From assembly GCA_015494775.1 (NCBI GenBank), contig WGAP01000174.1, positions 1 through 9,150 of the forward strand: a stretch of DNA of 9,150 bases. The letters are read 5' to 3'. The stretch's first letter is position 1, and every line of letters begins with the position of its first letter. Made by a program: the position numbers and the translations under genes. Below are positions 1 through 7,672 of the stretch, one piece after another. The notes beneath the pieces were generated by a model. It was not told the origin of the DNA. It ran no database searches and saw only the letters and a list, made by a program, of their open reading frames with translations. Source of the DNA: Flavobacteriales bacterium. Lineage in GTDB: Bacteria; Bacteroidota; Bacteroidia; Flavobacteriales; Flavobacteriaceae.

Positions 1-710
1 CCGTTCCTTTCTGGATTGCACTTGTGGTCTTTTTGTTGGCCATGGGTGGTGTGGTCAAAGGCAAATCCAAGGCCGTAAAAGGCATTTCGGGCGTTGTGGC
101 CCTGGCGGCGCTGGGTGTGGTTGCCTATGTTACCTATTGGGAAGCCCGTTCTCTGGGCCGTCAGCAAGGATATGCACCCGTACAACCCATTTGGTTTTCG
201 CACAAGGTGCATGTTACGCAAAACAAAATCGACTGTGAATACTGCCATGTGGACGTGCGCACTAGCCGCCATGCCGGTATTCCCAGTTTGAACGTTTGCC
301 TCAACTGCCATGCCGTGGTTCAAAAAGGCCACCATTCGGGCACCAAGGAAATTTCGAAAATTTATAAATACCTGGGTTATAATCCCAAGACCAAACAATT
401 CGATAAGCCCGGCAAACCGATCCAATGGATTAAGGTACACAATTTGCCCGACCATGTTTATTTCAACCATGCACAGCATGTTCAGGCGGGCAAAGTGGCT
501 TGCCAGGAATGCCACGGACCCGTGGAAAAAATGACCCGTGTGGTGGAATACAAGGAATTGAGCATGAAATTCTGCTTGAATTGCCACCGCAAACGGAACA
601 TTATTACCGATAATCAATATTATGCTTTGTATAAATTTCACCTGAAACCGGGCGAAAAACCCAAGGTGAAAGATATCGGCGGTCAGGATTGTTCGTCTTG
701 TCATTATTAA
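1..710 (+). CDS. actA: ActA, pentaheme cytochrome c subunit of alternative complex III (5' partial)
   Basis: Periplasm-facing multiheme cytochrome that carries electrons from the iron-sulfur clusters of ActB towards the terminal oxidase. Five heme c attachment motifs are visible: CEYCH (234-248), CLNCH (297-311), CQECH (501-515), CLNCH (573-587) and CSSCH (690-704, just before the stop). The QPIWFSHKVH stretch before the first heme and HNLPDHVYFNHAQHV between hemes 2 and 3 supply histidines of the kind that act as distal ligands in this family. Two hydrophobic segments precede the hemes: one at the left edge to about nt 60 and one at about 81-140. The frame is open from nt 3, through the first hydrophobic segment and past GTG 24 and ATG 42, so the true start lies upstream and both internal starts look wrong. 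Some Bacteroidota homologues are longer at the N-terminus, which cannot be judged here. actB begins 24 bp downstream. Identity is very secure; the start is unknown. Confidence 0.95.
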   Translation, partial: VPFWIALVVFLLAMGGVVKGKSKAVKGISGVVALAALGVVAYVTYWEARSLGRQQGYAPVQPIWFSHKVHVTQNKIDCEYCHVDVRTSRHAGIPSLNVCLNCHAVVQKGHHSGTKEISKIYKYLGYNPKTKQFDKPGKPIQWIKVHNLPDHVYFNHAQHVQAGKVACQECHGPVEKMTRVVEYKELSMKFCLNCHRKRNIITDNQYYALYKFHLKPGEKPKVKDIGGQDCSSCHY

Positions 711-734
711 TCTAATAAGGAAAACAATAGGACA

Positions 735-3700
735 ATGAAAAAATATTGGAGAAGCTTGGAAGAATTGGACCTGATTCGCGAAGGGAAAGCCCTCGAAGGC
801 ACCGAGGAATTTCCCACCGACGGATTGTCCAAGGAAGAAATTAAGCAGCGATACATTGCCAACCGTAGGGATTTCCTGAAATTGCTCGGGTTTTCCACGG
901 CCTACGCCGTTGCGGCCACCAGCTGCCAACAACCCGTGCGCAAAGCCATTCCCTACCTGGTGCGGCCCAACAACGTTACGCCCGGCGTAGCGGACTACTA
1001 TGCCACCGTAATGCACGACGGATACGAATTTGCGCCCTTGCTGGCCAAAGTACGCGACGGCCGTCCCATCAAGGTGGAACCCAACGACGATTATGCGTTC
1101 AGCGGAACCACCGCCCGTCATCAAGCCAGCGTTTTGGATTTGTATGACACGGCCCGCTTGCAACATCCACTCAAAAACGGCAAGAAAACCGATTGGAAAA
1201 CCATCGATAAGGAAATCACGGCCAAGCTCGACGAGTTGAAAAATGCCGGTCAGAAGGTTTATTTCATCACCTCGTCCTTGGCTTCGCCTTCGTTCGAAAA
1301 ACTTTTGGGTCAATTCATCGAAAAATATCCCAATGTGGAACCGGTGTTCGTGGATCCGGTATCCTATTCGGGCATTTCCAAGGCCCATAAAAATCTTTTC
1401 GGCACCGAAGTGGTTCCTGCTTACCGCTTCGACCGCGCCGATGTAATTGCCGGATTCAATGCCGACTTTTTGGGCACCTGGCTTTCGCCGGTGGAATTTT
1501 CGGCCCAATATGCCAAAACGCGCGATTTGACCGGCGGACATAAAAAAATGTCCAAGCATTATCAGTTCGAAAGTTTGATGAGCTTGACCGGTTCCAATGC
1601 CGATCACCGTGTCATCATCAAACCGGCCCAAGAAAAGAAATTATTACTCAAACTTTATAACGCCTTGGCCCAAGCAACGGGCAAACCGGCCATTGACGGC
1701 GCACCCGATTGCAAAATCAAAATCGACGCCTTGATCAAAGACCTTTTGGCCGCCAAAGGTAAATCCCTGGTGGTTTCGGGCACCAACGACCCGGCCATCC
1801 AAACCTTGGTAGCCGCCATCAACCTGATGTTGGATAATTACGGCAAAGACAAGTCCGTTTGCGTCAAACGCGCCTTCAACCTCCGCGGCGGCGACGATAC
1901 CAAGGCACTCATGGCCCTGGAAGAAATCAAGGCCGGCAAAGTGGGCGGCGTGATTTTCCATAACATCAACCCGGTGTATGAATTCGGGCTGAATAAAGAT
2001 TACGCCAAGAGCTTTAAAGCCCTCAAACTTTCGGCGGCTTTTACCGAACGCAAGGATGAAACCGCTGCCAACGTAACTTATGTTTTGGCCAACAATCATT
2101 ACCTGGAAAGCTGGGGCGATGCACAACCTTACAGCAATACTTTTATGCTCCAACAACCAGCCATCAACAAACTTTGGGATACGCGTCAACCGCAGGAAAG
2201 TTTGATGAAGTGGGCCGGAATAAGCGGTGATTATCATACGTTTATCCAAAATTATTGGAAAGAAAATCTTTACGGCTTGGTTACCGGCTACAAGGATTTT
2301 GATGATTTTTGGACATCCACCTTGCAAAAGGGATTTGTGGAAATCAACACCGACCAAATGGAAGAACCCGTTGATGCCGAAACCCAAGCCCAAGTCGATG
2401 CCCAACATCAAGCCATTGCCGACGCCAATCCCGAATTGAAAGAAAAAGACCCGTTTGCCGCACTTCAATCCATGGCCGGTGATTTACGGGCCTTCCAAAA
2501 ACCGCAAGGCGTGGAACTGGTGGTTTACGAAAAAGTGGGAATGGGCGCCGGTAAATATGCCAACAACCCTTGGTTGCAAGAATTGCCCGACCCCATAACC
2601 AAAGTGGTTTGGGACAACTATGTGAGCGTTTCGCCCAAAATGGCCGAAGCCAAAGGTTGGAAGCAAGAAGATGTGGTGAAAGTGGAAGGCAACGGCTATG
2701 CCATTGAACTGCCGGTGGTCATCCAACCCGGACAAGACGACAGCACCATCGGTATTGCCATGGGCTACGGACGTCAAGGTGCGGGGCCCATCGGTGATGG
2801 CATCGGAAAATCGGCTATGCCTTTTGTCCGTCCTTCCAATGGAATTCGTTCCTACACCCGTATTCCGGTTAAAGTTTCGAAAACGGGAAAAACTTATACC
2901 ATTGCTTCCACGCAAATCCATCACGTGATGGAAGGACGCGACATTGTGCGCGAAACCACGCTCAAAGATTGGATGAAAAATCCCAAATCGGGCAACGAAA
3001 AGCACGAATATTACAAGAAGAAACTCAAAAACATTACGCTCTACAAATACGGCTACAATCCCGATGATTATCCCGGCCATCACTGGGGTATGGCCATCGA
3101 CCTGAACAAATGTACCGGTTGTGCCGCTTGTGTGATTGCTTGTCAGGTGGAAAACAACATTGCCATCGTGGGCAAGGAACAAGTTCGCCGCAAGCGTATT
3201 ATGCACTGGCTCCGCATCGACCGTTATTACTCGCAGGAAGAAAACAAGCTGTATTCGCCCATGAAGGACAATCCCGAGGTTGTCCACCAACCGGTGATGT
3301 GTCAGCACTGCGACAATGCGCCTTGTGAAAACGTTTGTCCGGTGGCCGCTACGCCGCACACGCGCGAAGGGCTCAACAGTATGGCCTACAACCGTTGTAT
3401 CGGTACGCGCTACTGTATGAACAACTGTCCGTACAAAGTGCGCCGCTTCAATTGGTTTAACTTTGTCGAAGGCGGAGATTATCCGTATTTGTTCGGCGAT
3501 GAAGTAAAACGTATGGTACTCAATCCCGACGTGGTGGTTCGCCAACGCGGCGTGGTGGAAAAATGTACCATGTGTGTTCAACGTATCCAAGCCGGTAAAT
3601 TGCAAGCCAAAGCCGAAGGTCGTCAACTCAAAGACGGCGAAATTCAACTGGCTTGCGAACAAGCTTGCCCTACGGGCGCCATCGTGTTCGGTGATACCAA

Positions 3701-3884
3701 TATGCCCGATGCGCGCATCATAAAACTCTTCGACGATGACCGTTCCTACGGTTTGCTCGAAGAATTGCACACGCTGCCCAGCGTGGTGTATATGACCAAA
3801 GTTCGCAATAAAGAACATGTGGATTTTGATTTCGGCCTGGAAGCCGAAGCAAAAGAAGACGCTCAAAAAGAACATAAAGCATAA
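735..3884 (+). CDS. actB: ActB, fused molybdopterin-oxidoreductase-like and iron-sulfur subunit of alternative complex III
   Basis: Large peripheral subunit (1049 aa) of ACIII; it relays electrons from the quinol site to the hemes. Order: N-terminal KKYWRSLEEL, typical of Bacteroidota ActB; twin-arginine motif NRRDFLK (R44, R45); a hydrophobic stretch ending in ATSC with C64 as possible lipidation site; a long domain like the catalytic subunit of molybdopterin enzymes (about 70-740); and a four-cluster ferredoxin domain of NrfC/PsrB type (about 785-1010). No CXXC-type motif is seen in the first 790 residues, so the N-terminal cluster of true molybdoenzymes is absent, as known for ActB. Cluster ligands: C793/C796/C799/C803; C856/C859/C864/C868; C888/T891/C894/C898; C944/C947/C974/C978. 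T891 replaces a cysteine, which fits a [3Fe-4S] cluster. The start at 735 retains the Tat signal; AGGA lies only 2 nt before it. actC follows after 11 bp. No frameshift is seen. Confidence 0.96.
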   Translation: MKKYWRSLEELDLIREGKALEGTEEFPTDGLSKEEIKQRYIANRRDFLKLLGFSTAYAVAATSCQQPVRKAIPYLVRPNNVTPGVADYYATVMHDGYEFAPLLAKVRDGRPIKVEPNDDYAFSGTTARHQASVLDLYDTARLQHPLKNGKKTDWKTIDKEITAKLDELKNAGQKVYFITSSLASPSFEKLLGQFIEKYPNVEPVFVDPVSYSGISKAHKNLFGTEVVPAYRFDRADVIAGFNADFLGTWLSPVEFSAQYAKTRDLTGGHKKMSKHYQFESLMSLTGSNADHRVIIKPAQEKKLLLKLYNALAQATGKPAIDGAPDCKIKIDALIKDLLAAKGKSLVVSGTNDPAIQTLVAAINLMLDNYGKDKSVCVKRAFNLRGGDDTKALMALEEIKAGKVGGVIFHNINPVYEFGLNKDYAKSFKALKLSAAFTERKDETAANVTYVLANNHYLESWGDAQPYSNTFMLQQPAINKLWDTRQPQESLMKWAGISGDYHTFIQNYWKENLYGLVTGYKDFDDFWTSTLQKGFVEINTDQMEEPVDAETQAQVDAQHQAIADANPELKEKDPFAALQSMAGDLRAFQKPQGVELVVYEKVGMGAGKYANNPWLQELPDPITKVVWDNYVSVSPKMAEAKGWKQEDVVKVEGNGYAIELPVVIQPGQDDSTIGIAMGYGRQGAGPIGDGIGKSAMPFVRPSNGIRSYTRIPVKVSKTGKTYTIASTQIHHVMEGRDIVRETTLKDWMKNPKSGNEKHEYYKKKLKNITLYKYGYNPDDYPGHHWGMAIDLNKCTGCAACVIACQVENNIAIVGKEQVRRKRIMHWLRIDRYYSQEENKLYSPMKDNPEVVHQPVMCQHCDNAPCENVCPVAATPHTREGLNSMAYNRCIGTRYCMNNCPYKVRRFNWFNFVEGGDYPYLFGDEVKRMVLNPDVVVRQRGVVEKCTMCVQRIQAGKLQAKAEGRQLKDGEIQLACEQACPTGAIVFGDTNMPDARIIKLFDDDRSYGLLEELHTLPSVVYMTKVRNKEHVDFDFGLEAEAKEDAQKEHKA

Positions 3885-3895
3885 AACTCAGGATT

Positions 3896-5314
3896 ATGTA
3901 TAAGAAATCTGTACGGGGTGAATTAATATTGGGAAATAAATCCTATGCCCAAATAACCGAAGACGTCCTGCGCCATCAGGAGTCGGAGCCCAAGTGGTAT
4001 TCGGCACCCAAATGGTGGTGGGCCGCTTTTATCTTTTTCTTTATCCTGCTGGCCGTAGGACTGGGTTATTTTGTTCCCCTAACCATTGCCAAGGGTATCG
4101 GTATGTGGGGGAATAATAACCAAAACGCCTGGGGATGGGCCATTATCAACTTTGTTTGGTGGATCGGTATCGGTCATGCCGGTACGGCTTTTTCCATCTT
4201 CCTGTTGGTATTGCGTCAAAAGTGGCGAACATCCATCAACCGTGCGGCCGAAGCCATGACCATCTTTGCCGTTATGGCGGCTGGTTTATTCCCTGCCATT
4301 CACGTGGGCCGTCCGTGGGATGAATTTTTCATTTTCCCCTACGGGCCCAACAGCCGCGGATTGTGGGTCAACTGGAATTCGCCCTTGCTCTGGGACGTAT
4401 TGGCCATTACTACATACCTGACCACATCATTCCTTTTCTGGTATATGGGTATGCTTCCCGACTTTGCGACCATTCGCGAACGAAGTACCGGGGTGAAGAA
4501 AAAAGTATTCTGGGCACTCAGTTTTGGTTTTGTGGGTCATTTGAAAACTTGGCGCCGGTTTGAAGATGCTGTAATTATTCTTGGTGGTTTGGCCGCTCCC
4601 TTGGTAATCTCGGTGCACTCCATCGTGTCCACTGACTTTTCGGCATCGGTACTTCCGGGTTGGCACGAAACCATTTTTCCGCCTTTCTTTGTGGTCGGGG
4701 CTATTTTTTCCGGTTTCGCCATGGTGCTTACCCTGATGATTATCATCCGGAAAGTCTATAAACTGCATGAATATGTTACCGATGACCATCTGGATGCCAT
4801 TGCCCGTATCATCATCTTTGTAAGTTTGATTATGGGTTCGGCATACTTGATCGAGTTGTTCATCGCCTGGTATTCGTCCAATATGTACGAAGAATACGTT
4901 TTCGACGAAACTTACCTGACCGGTGATTATGCCGTTCCCTATTGGGCCATGTTTATTTTCAACGCCATTGTACCGCAACTTTTCTGGTTCAAAAAAATAC
5001 GTCGCAATTTGACAACCCTTTTCATTATTTCCATTATTATCAACATCGGTATGTGGCTCGAACGCTACAACATTGTTATTCCGCCCACGGCCCAGGATTT
5101 CCTTCCGGCCAATTGGAGCGAATATTCACCCACCATTGTGGACATCGGTATTTACTTGGGCACCATCGGGCTGTTCGGTGTAGGCGTATTGCTCTTTATG
5201 CGCTACCTGCCCATTATGGCCATGAACGAGCTTAAACAACAAGCCAAACGTCAAACCGAACTGACCGAGGAAAAATCGGTTTATGACATCTTCGAAAAAA
5301 AATTAGTCAAATGA
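3896..5314 (+). CDS. actC: ActC, NrfD/PsrC-like membrane subunit of alternative complex III (quinol-oxidising)
   Basis: Integral membrane protein (472 aa), the likely menaquinol-oxidising subunit and a candidate for proton translocation. Ten hydrophobic segments can be traced, at roughly residues 40-61, 79-105, 120-137, 162-186, 225-246, 263-284, 301-324, 348-365, 371-390 and 414-437, as expected for the NrfD family. Recognisable conserved blocks are ELILGNKSY near the start, GIGHAGT (92-97), HVGRPWDEFF (136-145), NSPLLWDVLAI (161-171), LPDFATIR (187-194) and VHSIVSTDFSASVLPGWH (240-257). Polar residues inside the membrane blocks such as H136 and D167 are candidates for the quinol or proton path; that is inference. 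The ATG at 3896 fits the family N-terminus. The stop overlaps the actD start by 4 bp (ATGA), which suggests translational coupling. Confidence 0.96.
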   Translation: MYKKSVRGELILGNKSYAQITEDVLRHQESEPKWYSAPKWWWAAFIFFFILLAVGLGYFVPLTIAKGIGMWGNNNQNAWGWAIINFVWWIGIGHAGTAFSIFLLVLRQKWRTSINRAAEAMTIFAVMAAGLFPAIHVGRPWDEFFIFPYGPNSRGLWVNWNSPLLWDVLAITTYLTTSFLFWYMGMLPDFATIRERSTGVKKKVFWALSFGFVGHLKTWRRFEDAVIILGGLAAPLVISVHSIVSTDFSASVLPGWHETIFPPFFVVGAIFSGFAMVLTLMIIIRKVYKLHEYVTDDHLDAIARIIIFVSLIMGSAYLIELFIAWYSSNMYEEYVFDETYLTGDYAVPYWAMFIFNAIVPQLFWFKKIRRNLTTLFIISIIINIGMWLERYNIVIPPTAQDFLPANWSEYSPTIVDIGIYLGTIGLFGVGVLLFMRYLPIMAMNELKQQAKRQTELTEEKSVYDIFEKKLVK

Positions 5315-5811
5315 AAAAGTTCATAGGTGTTTACGACGACGATGTGAAATTGCTCAACGGCATCGACCGCATGAACGAAGACCGCGTAAAAGTGGACGAT
5401 GTGATTACGCCGTTCGTCATCGAAGAACTCTTCGAAAAACTGCATATTCACTCCAACATCCAATTCCTGGCCTTCATTTATGGTGTTTTGGCAGTAATCG
5501 GAACCTTGGCAGGATTGGTTTATACCTTTGTAATCGATTATCCGCTCAACATCGATGGGAAACCCAATTTTTCATTGGTGTTTGTTATCCTTCTGTTCGT
5601 ACTGATGGTACTTACGGTGGTGGTCTTGACCACGCTGACCTTTTTCCATCAGGAACGATTGCTCCCGATGAAAAAATTACCCTTCGAATATCCGGGTATG
5701 CATGTGGATAAATTCGTGGTGGTGGTACCCACCGATGCCAAGGAAAAGGCCGAAAGCATTTTCCGCGAAACCGGTGCCATCGATATGAAGGAAATCGAAA
5801 TGAACGCGTAA
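5311..5811 (+). CDS. actD: ActD, DUF3341-family membrane subunit of alternative complex III
   Basis: Small membrane subunit (166 aa) of ACIII with no cofactor motifs; its role is thought to be structural. The N-terminal part (FIGVYDDDVKLLNGIDRM) is a soluble domain. Two membrane helices follow at about 50-74 and 87-111, joined by a loop with the DYPLNIDGKP pattern seen in DUF3341 proteins. TLTFFHQERLLP after the second helix and a C-terminal soluble segment with DKFVVVVP also match the family. The predicted topology is a helical hairpin with both ends on the same side. The ATG sits within the last codons of actC (ATGA overlap), the only overlapping junction in this operon, so translation is probably coupled to actC. 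actE begins 4 bp after the stop. Confidence 0.94.
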   Translation: MKKFIGVYDDDVKLLNGIDRMNEDRVKVDDVITPFVIEELFEKLHIHSNIQFLAFIYGVLAVIGTLAGLVYTFVIDYPLNIDGKPNFSLVFVILLFVLMVLTVVVLTTLTFFHQERLLPMKKLPFEYPGMHVDKFVVVVPTDAKEKAESIFRETGAIDMKEIEMNA

Positions 5812-5815
5812 AACA

Positions 5816-6397
5816 ATGAATATCATGAAAAAAATCATATTCCTTTTGATAGGCCTGGGATTTCTGAGTGCTTGCAATCATACGCACGAAAAACCTTATC
5901 GCGATTTTATGGGTAATTTCGATATGTATTACTCCAAGGCCTATGAAAGTTACAGCACCAATCCCGTTTTCAAGGACGGAAAAACCATGCAACGCATGCC
6001 CGAAGGTACCGTGGCACGCGGCAAAAAGCCCTATCCGTTTACGCACAAGCTGGCCGACCGCAAATTGGCCGGTGAAAAATTGGTCAATCCGATTCCCAAA
6101 ACCAAAAAGAATTTGGAAATCGGACGCCAAAAATTCAATATTTACTGCGCCGTTTGCCACGGAAAAGACGGTAAGGGTTTCAGCACCGCCGACAAAAACA
6201 CGCTTTACAAAATGAAGCTCTACAACGTGCCGCCGGCCAACCTGAACACCGATGCCGTGCGAAACTATCCCGACGGTGAGATTTTCCATGTCATCACCAT
6301 GGGCTCGGCCATTATGGGCGCCCACGGCAGTCAGATCAAACCCGCCGATCGTTGGCGTATCGTTCATTATATCAAAAACGGATTTAAAGTAAATTAA
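5816..6397 (+). CDS. actE: ActE, monoheme cytochrome c lipoprotein subunit of alternative complex III
   Basis: Periplasmic membrane-anchored cytochrome (193 aa) with one c-type heme; with ActA it forms the electron exit side of ACIII. Residues 1-19 are a lipoprotein signal peptide (KK then a hydrophobic run) ending in a clean lipobox, LSAC, with C20 as the acylated cysteine. The heme motif is CAVCH (C111, C114, H115) in the context FNIYCAVCHGKDGKG. M167 in MGSAIMGAHGSQI is the best candidate for the distal methionine ligand; M162 is the alternative. The DRWRIVHYI helix near the C-terminus is typical of class I cytochrome c. The segment between the lipid anchor and the heme domain (about 21-95) follows the family pattern. 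ATG 5825 is an alternative start three codons later and would give the same mature protein. actF starts 6 bp after the stop. Confidence 0.95.
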   Translation: MNIMKKIIFLLIGLGFLSACNHTHEKPYRDFMGNFDMYYSKAYESYSTNPVFKDGKTMQRMPEGTVARGKKPYPFTHKLADRKLAGEKLVNPIPKTKKNLEIGRQKFNIYCAVCHGKDGKGFSTADKNTLYKMKLYNVPPANLNTDAVRNYPDGEIFHVITMGSAIMGAHGSQIKPADRWRIVHYIKNGFKVN

Positions 6398-6403
6398 GCA
6401 GTT

Positions 6404-7600
6404 ATGGAACGTCAATTTGTGTTTACCAAAAAACTGAAAACCATTAGTTTGGTCCTTATACTTATCGGTTTGATTACCGGTGTGGCTTCATTCTTGGTGG
6501 ACAAGGAACGCGCCTGGTCGTCGTTGCTTCTTCACAACTATTTCTTCCTGTCGCTGGCCTTGGGCGCCGCCTTTTGGATGTCCATTCAATACATCACCGA
6601 AGCTGGATGGTCGGCCGCCTTTAAGCGCGTGCCCGAAAGCATGACCAATTACCTGCTCTACGGTTTTGTGTTTATGCTCATCATCGTAACGCTCGGGCTC
6701 AAAGTGTTGTATCCTTGGTCGGACCCGGTGAAACATTTCGGCGACGAATACAAATTCATCGCCCACCATTTGCACTATAAGGAAGCGTATTTGAATGCAA
6801 CCTTCTTTATTGTTCGCCTGTTTGTATATTTCATCGTTTGGTATTTGGCCATCAAGGTTTTGCTCAACCTTTCCAAGAAGGAAGACCACGACAAGGCCAA
6901 TGCCTTGGTGTATTTCAACAAATCACGCTACTATTCCCGCGTGTATATTTTCAGTTTTGCCCTGACCTTTATTTTCGCTTCGATGGACTGGATGATGACG
7001 GTGGCTCCGCTGTGGTACAGTACCATTTTTCCGGTCAAGGAAATCATTTCGGCCTTTGTCCACTCGGCTGCGGTGATTATCCTGATTATCATCTATTTGT
7101 ATCGTCAAGGTTATTATCCGTTTATCAATCCGTCGCACTGGCATGATTTGTCCAAATACATTTTTATGGGATCCATCCTGTTCGGCTATGCCTGGTATTT
7201 CCAATACATGCTGATTTGGTACGGCAACATTCCCGAAGAAACCGAATACTACTTCGTTCGACGATTCGAATTTTCGGAACCTTTGTTCCTGTCGGTTATC
7301 GTCTTTACGTTTGTTATTCCGTTTTCCATGTTGCTTTGGAACCGGTGGGCCAAAAATTTCCGCGTTTTGGGATGGGCCGCCGTATTTTTCCTGATTGGAA
7401 AATACATTGAACACTACCTGATGGTTTACCCCGAAACCATGAAACACCCGGTTTACGGATGGATCGAATTGGGCATGTTGCTCGGCTTTATCGGCTTGTT
7501 TATGTTTGCCGTGTTCTCGGCCATGGCCAAGCGTCGTTACATCTTGCCGGTCAACCATCCTTATTTGGAAGAAAGCTTGTTCCATCACATCCCGCACTAA
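6404..7600 (+). CDS. actF: ActF, second polytopic membrane subunit of alternative complex III
   Basis: Integral membrane protein (398 aa), distantly related to ActC and packed beside it in ACIII; known structures show no quinone assigned to this subunit, and its part in proton transfer is not settled. About ten hydrophobic segments are visible, near residues 11-31, 41-65, 82-104, 130-155, 178-200, 211-233, 250-273, 290-313, 319-340 and 352-373. Family blocks include YKEAYLNATFFIVR (125-138), SMDWMMTVAPLWYSTIF (193-209), HDLSKYIFMGSILFGYAW (247-264) and the very characteristic MLIWYGNIPEETEYY (269-283). The C-terminus NHPYLEESLFHHIPH also resembles Bacteroidota homologues. It is the last gene of the operon: a strong hairpin terminator starts 22 bp after its stop and the next gene is convergent. 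The start at 6404 has no obvious Shine-Dalgarno sequence, like most starts here. Confidence 0.95.
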   Translation: MERQFVFTKKLKTISLVLILIGLITGVASFLVDKERAWSSLLLHNYFFLSLALGAAFWMSIQYITEAGWSAAFKRVPESMTNYLLYGFVFMLIIVTLGLKVLYPWSDPVKHFGDEYKFIAHHLHYKEAYLNATFFIVRLFVYFIVWYLAIKVLLNLSKKEDHDKANALVYFNKSRYYSRVYIFSFALTFIFASMDWMMTVAPLWYSTIFPVKEIISAFVHSAAVIILIIIYLYRQGYYPFINPSHWHDLSKYIFMGSILFGYAWYFQYMLIWYGNIPEETEYYFVRRFEFSEPLFLSVIVFTFVIPFSMLLWNRWAKNFRVLGWAAVFFLIGKYIEHYLMVYPETMKHPVYGWIELGMLLGFIGLFMFAVFSAMAKRRYILPVNHPYLEESLFHHIPH

Positions 7601-7621
7601 GCGGATCGGAATGATGATAAC

Positions 7622-7655
7622 AAAAAACCGCCTTTCTGTTTGGAGGCGGTTTTTT
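7622..7655. terminator. Bidirectional Rho-independent terminator between actF and the carboxylase gene
   Basis: A perfect 12-bp inverted repeat: AAAAAACCGCCT (7622-7633) pairs with AGGCGGTTTTTT (7644-7655) around a 10-nt loop. The GC-rich core is CCGCC/GGCGG. Because the stem is flanked by six A on the left and six T on the right, transcripts from either strand end in a U run after the hairpin. It lies 22 bp after the actF stop and about 18 bp after the carboxylase stop, so it can serve both convergent genes. Confidence 0.93.
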
Positions 7656-7672
7656 ATTGGAATAATTTGCTC

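Noticed and set aside
24..710. ActA as a complete 228-residue protein starting at GTG 24
   Set aside because: The frame is open to the left edge and the hydrophobic segment starts before nt 24, so the GTG is an internal Val codon.
1644..2468. 274-codon minus-strand open frame opposite the middle of actB
   Set aside because: Same reasoning: a shadow of the actB reading frame with no domain, no sensible start context and no room for its own promoter.
2484..3875. 463-codon open frame on the minus strand opposite the second half of actB
   Set aside because: It lies wholly opposite a conserved coding region with intact cluster motifs. Its predicted protein has no recognisable domain and is rich in His, Phe and Val in the manner of reverse-frame translations.
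735..3884. ActB as a catalytic molybdoenzyme (formate dehydrogenase, nitrate or polysulfide reductase)
   Set aside because: The N-terminal cluster motif is missing, the iron-sulfur domain is fused on the same chain, and the neighbours actA, actC, actD, actE and actF define ACIII, where this domain holds no molybdenum cofactor.
5612..6415. 267-codon minus-strand open frame across actD/actE
   Set aside because: It spans two well-supported genes and their junction in antisense, and its translation shows no family resemblance.
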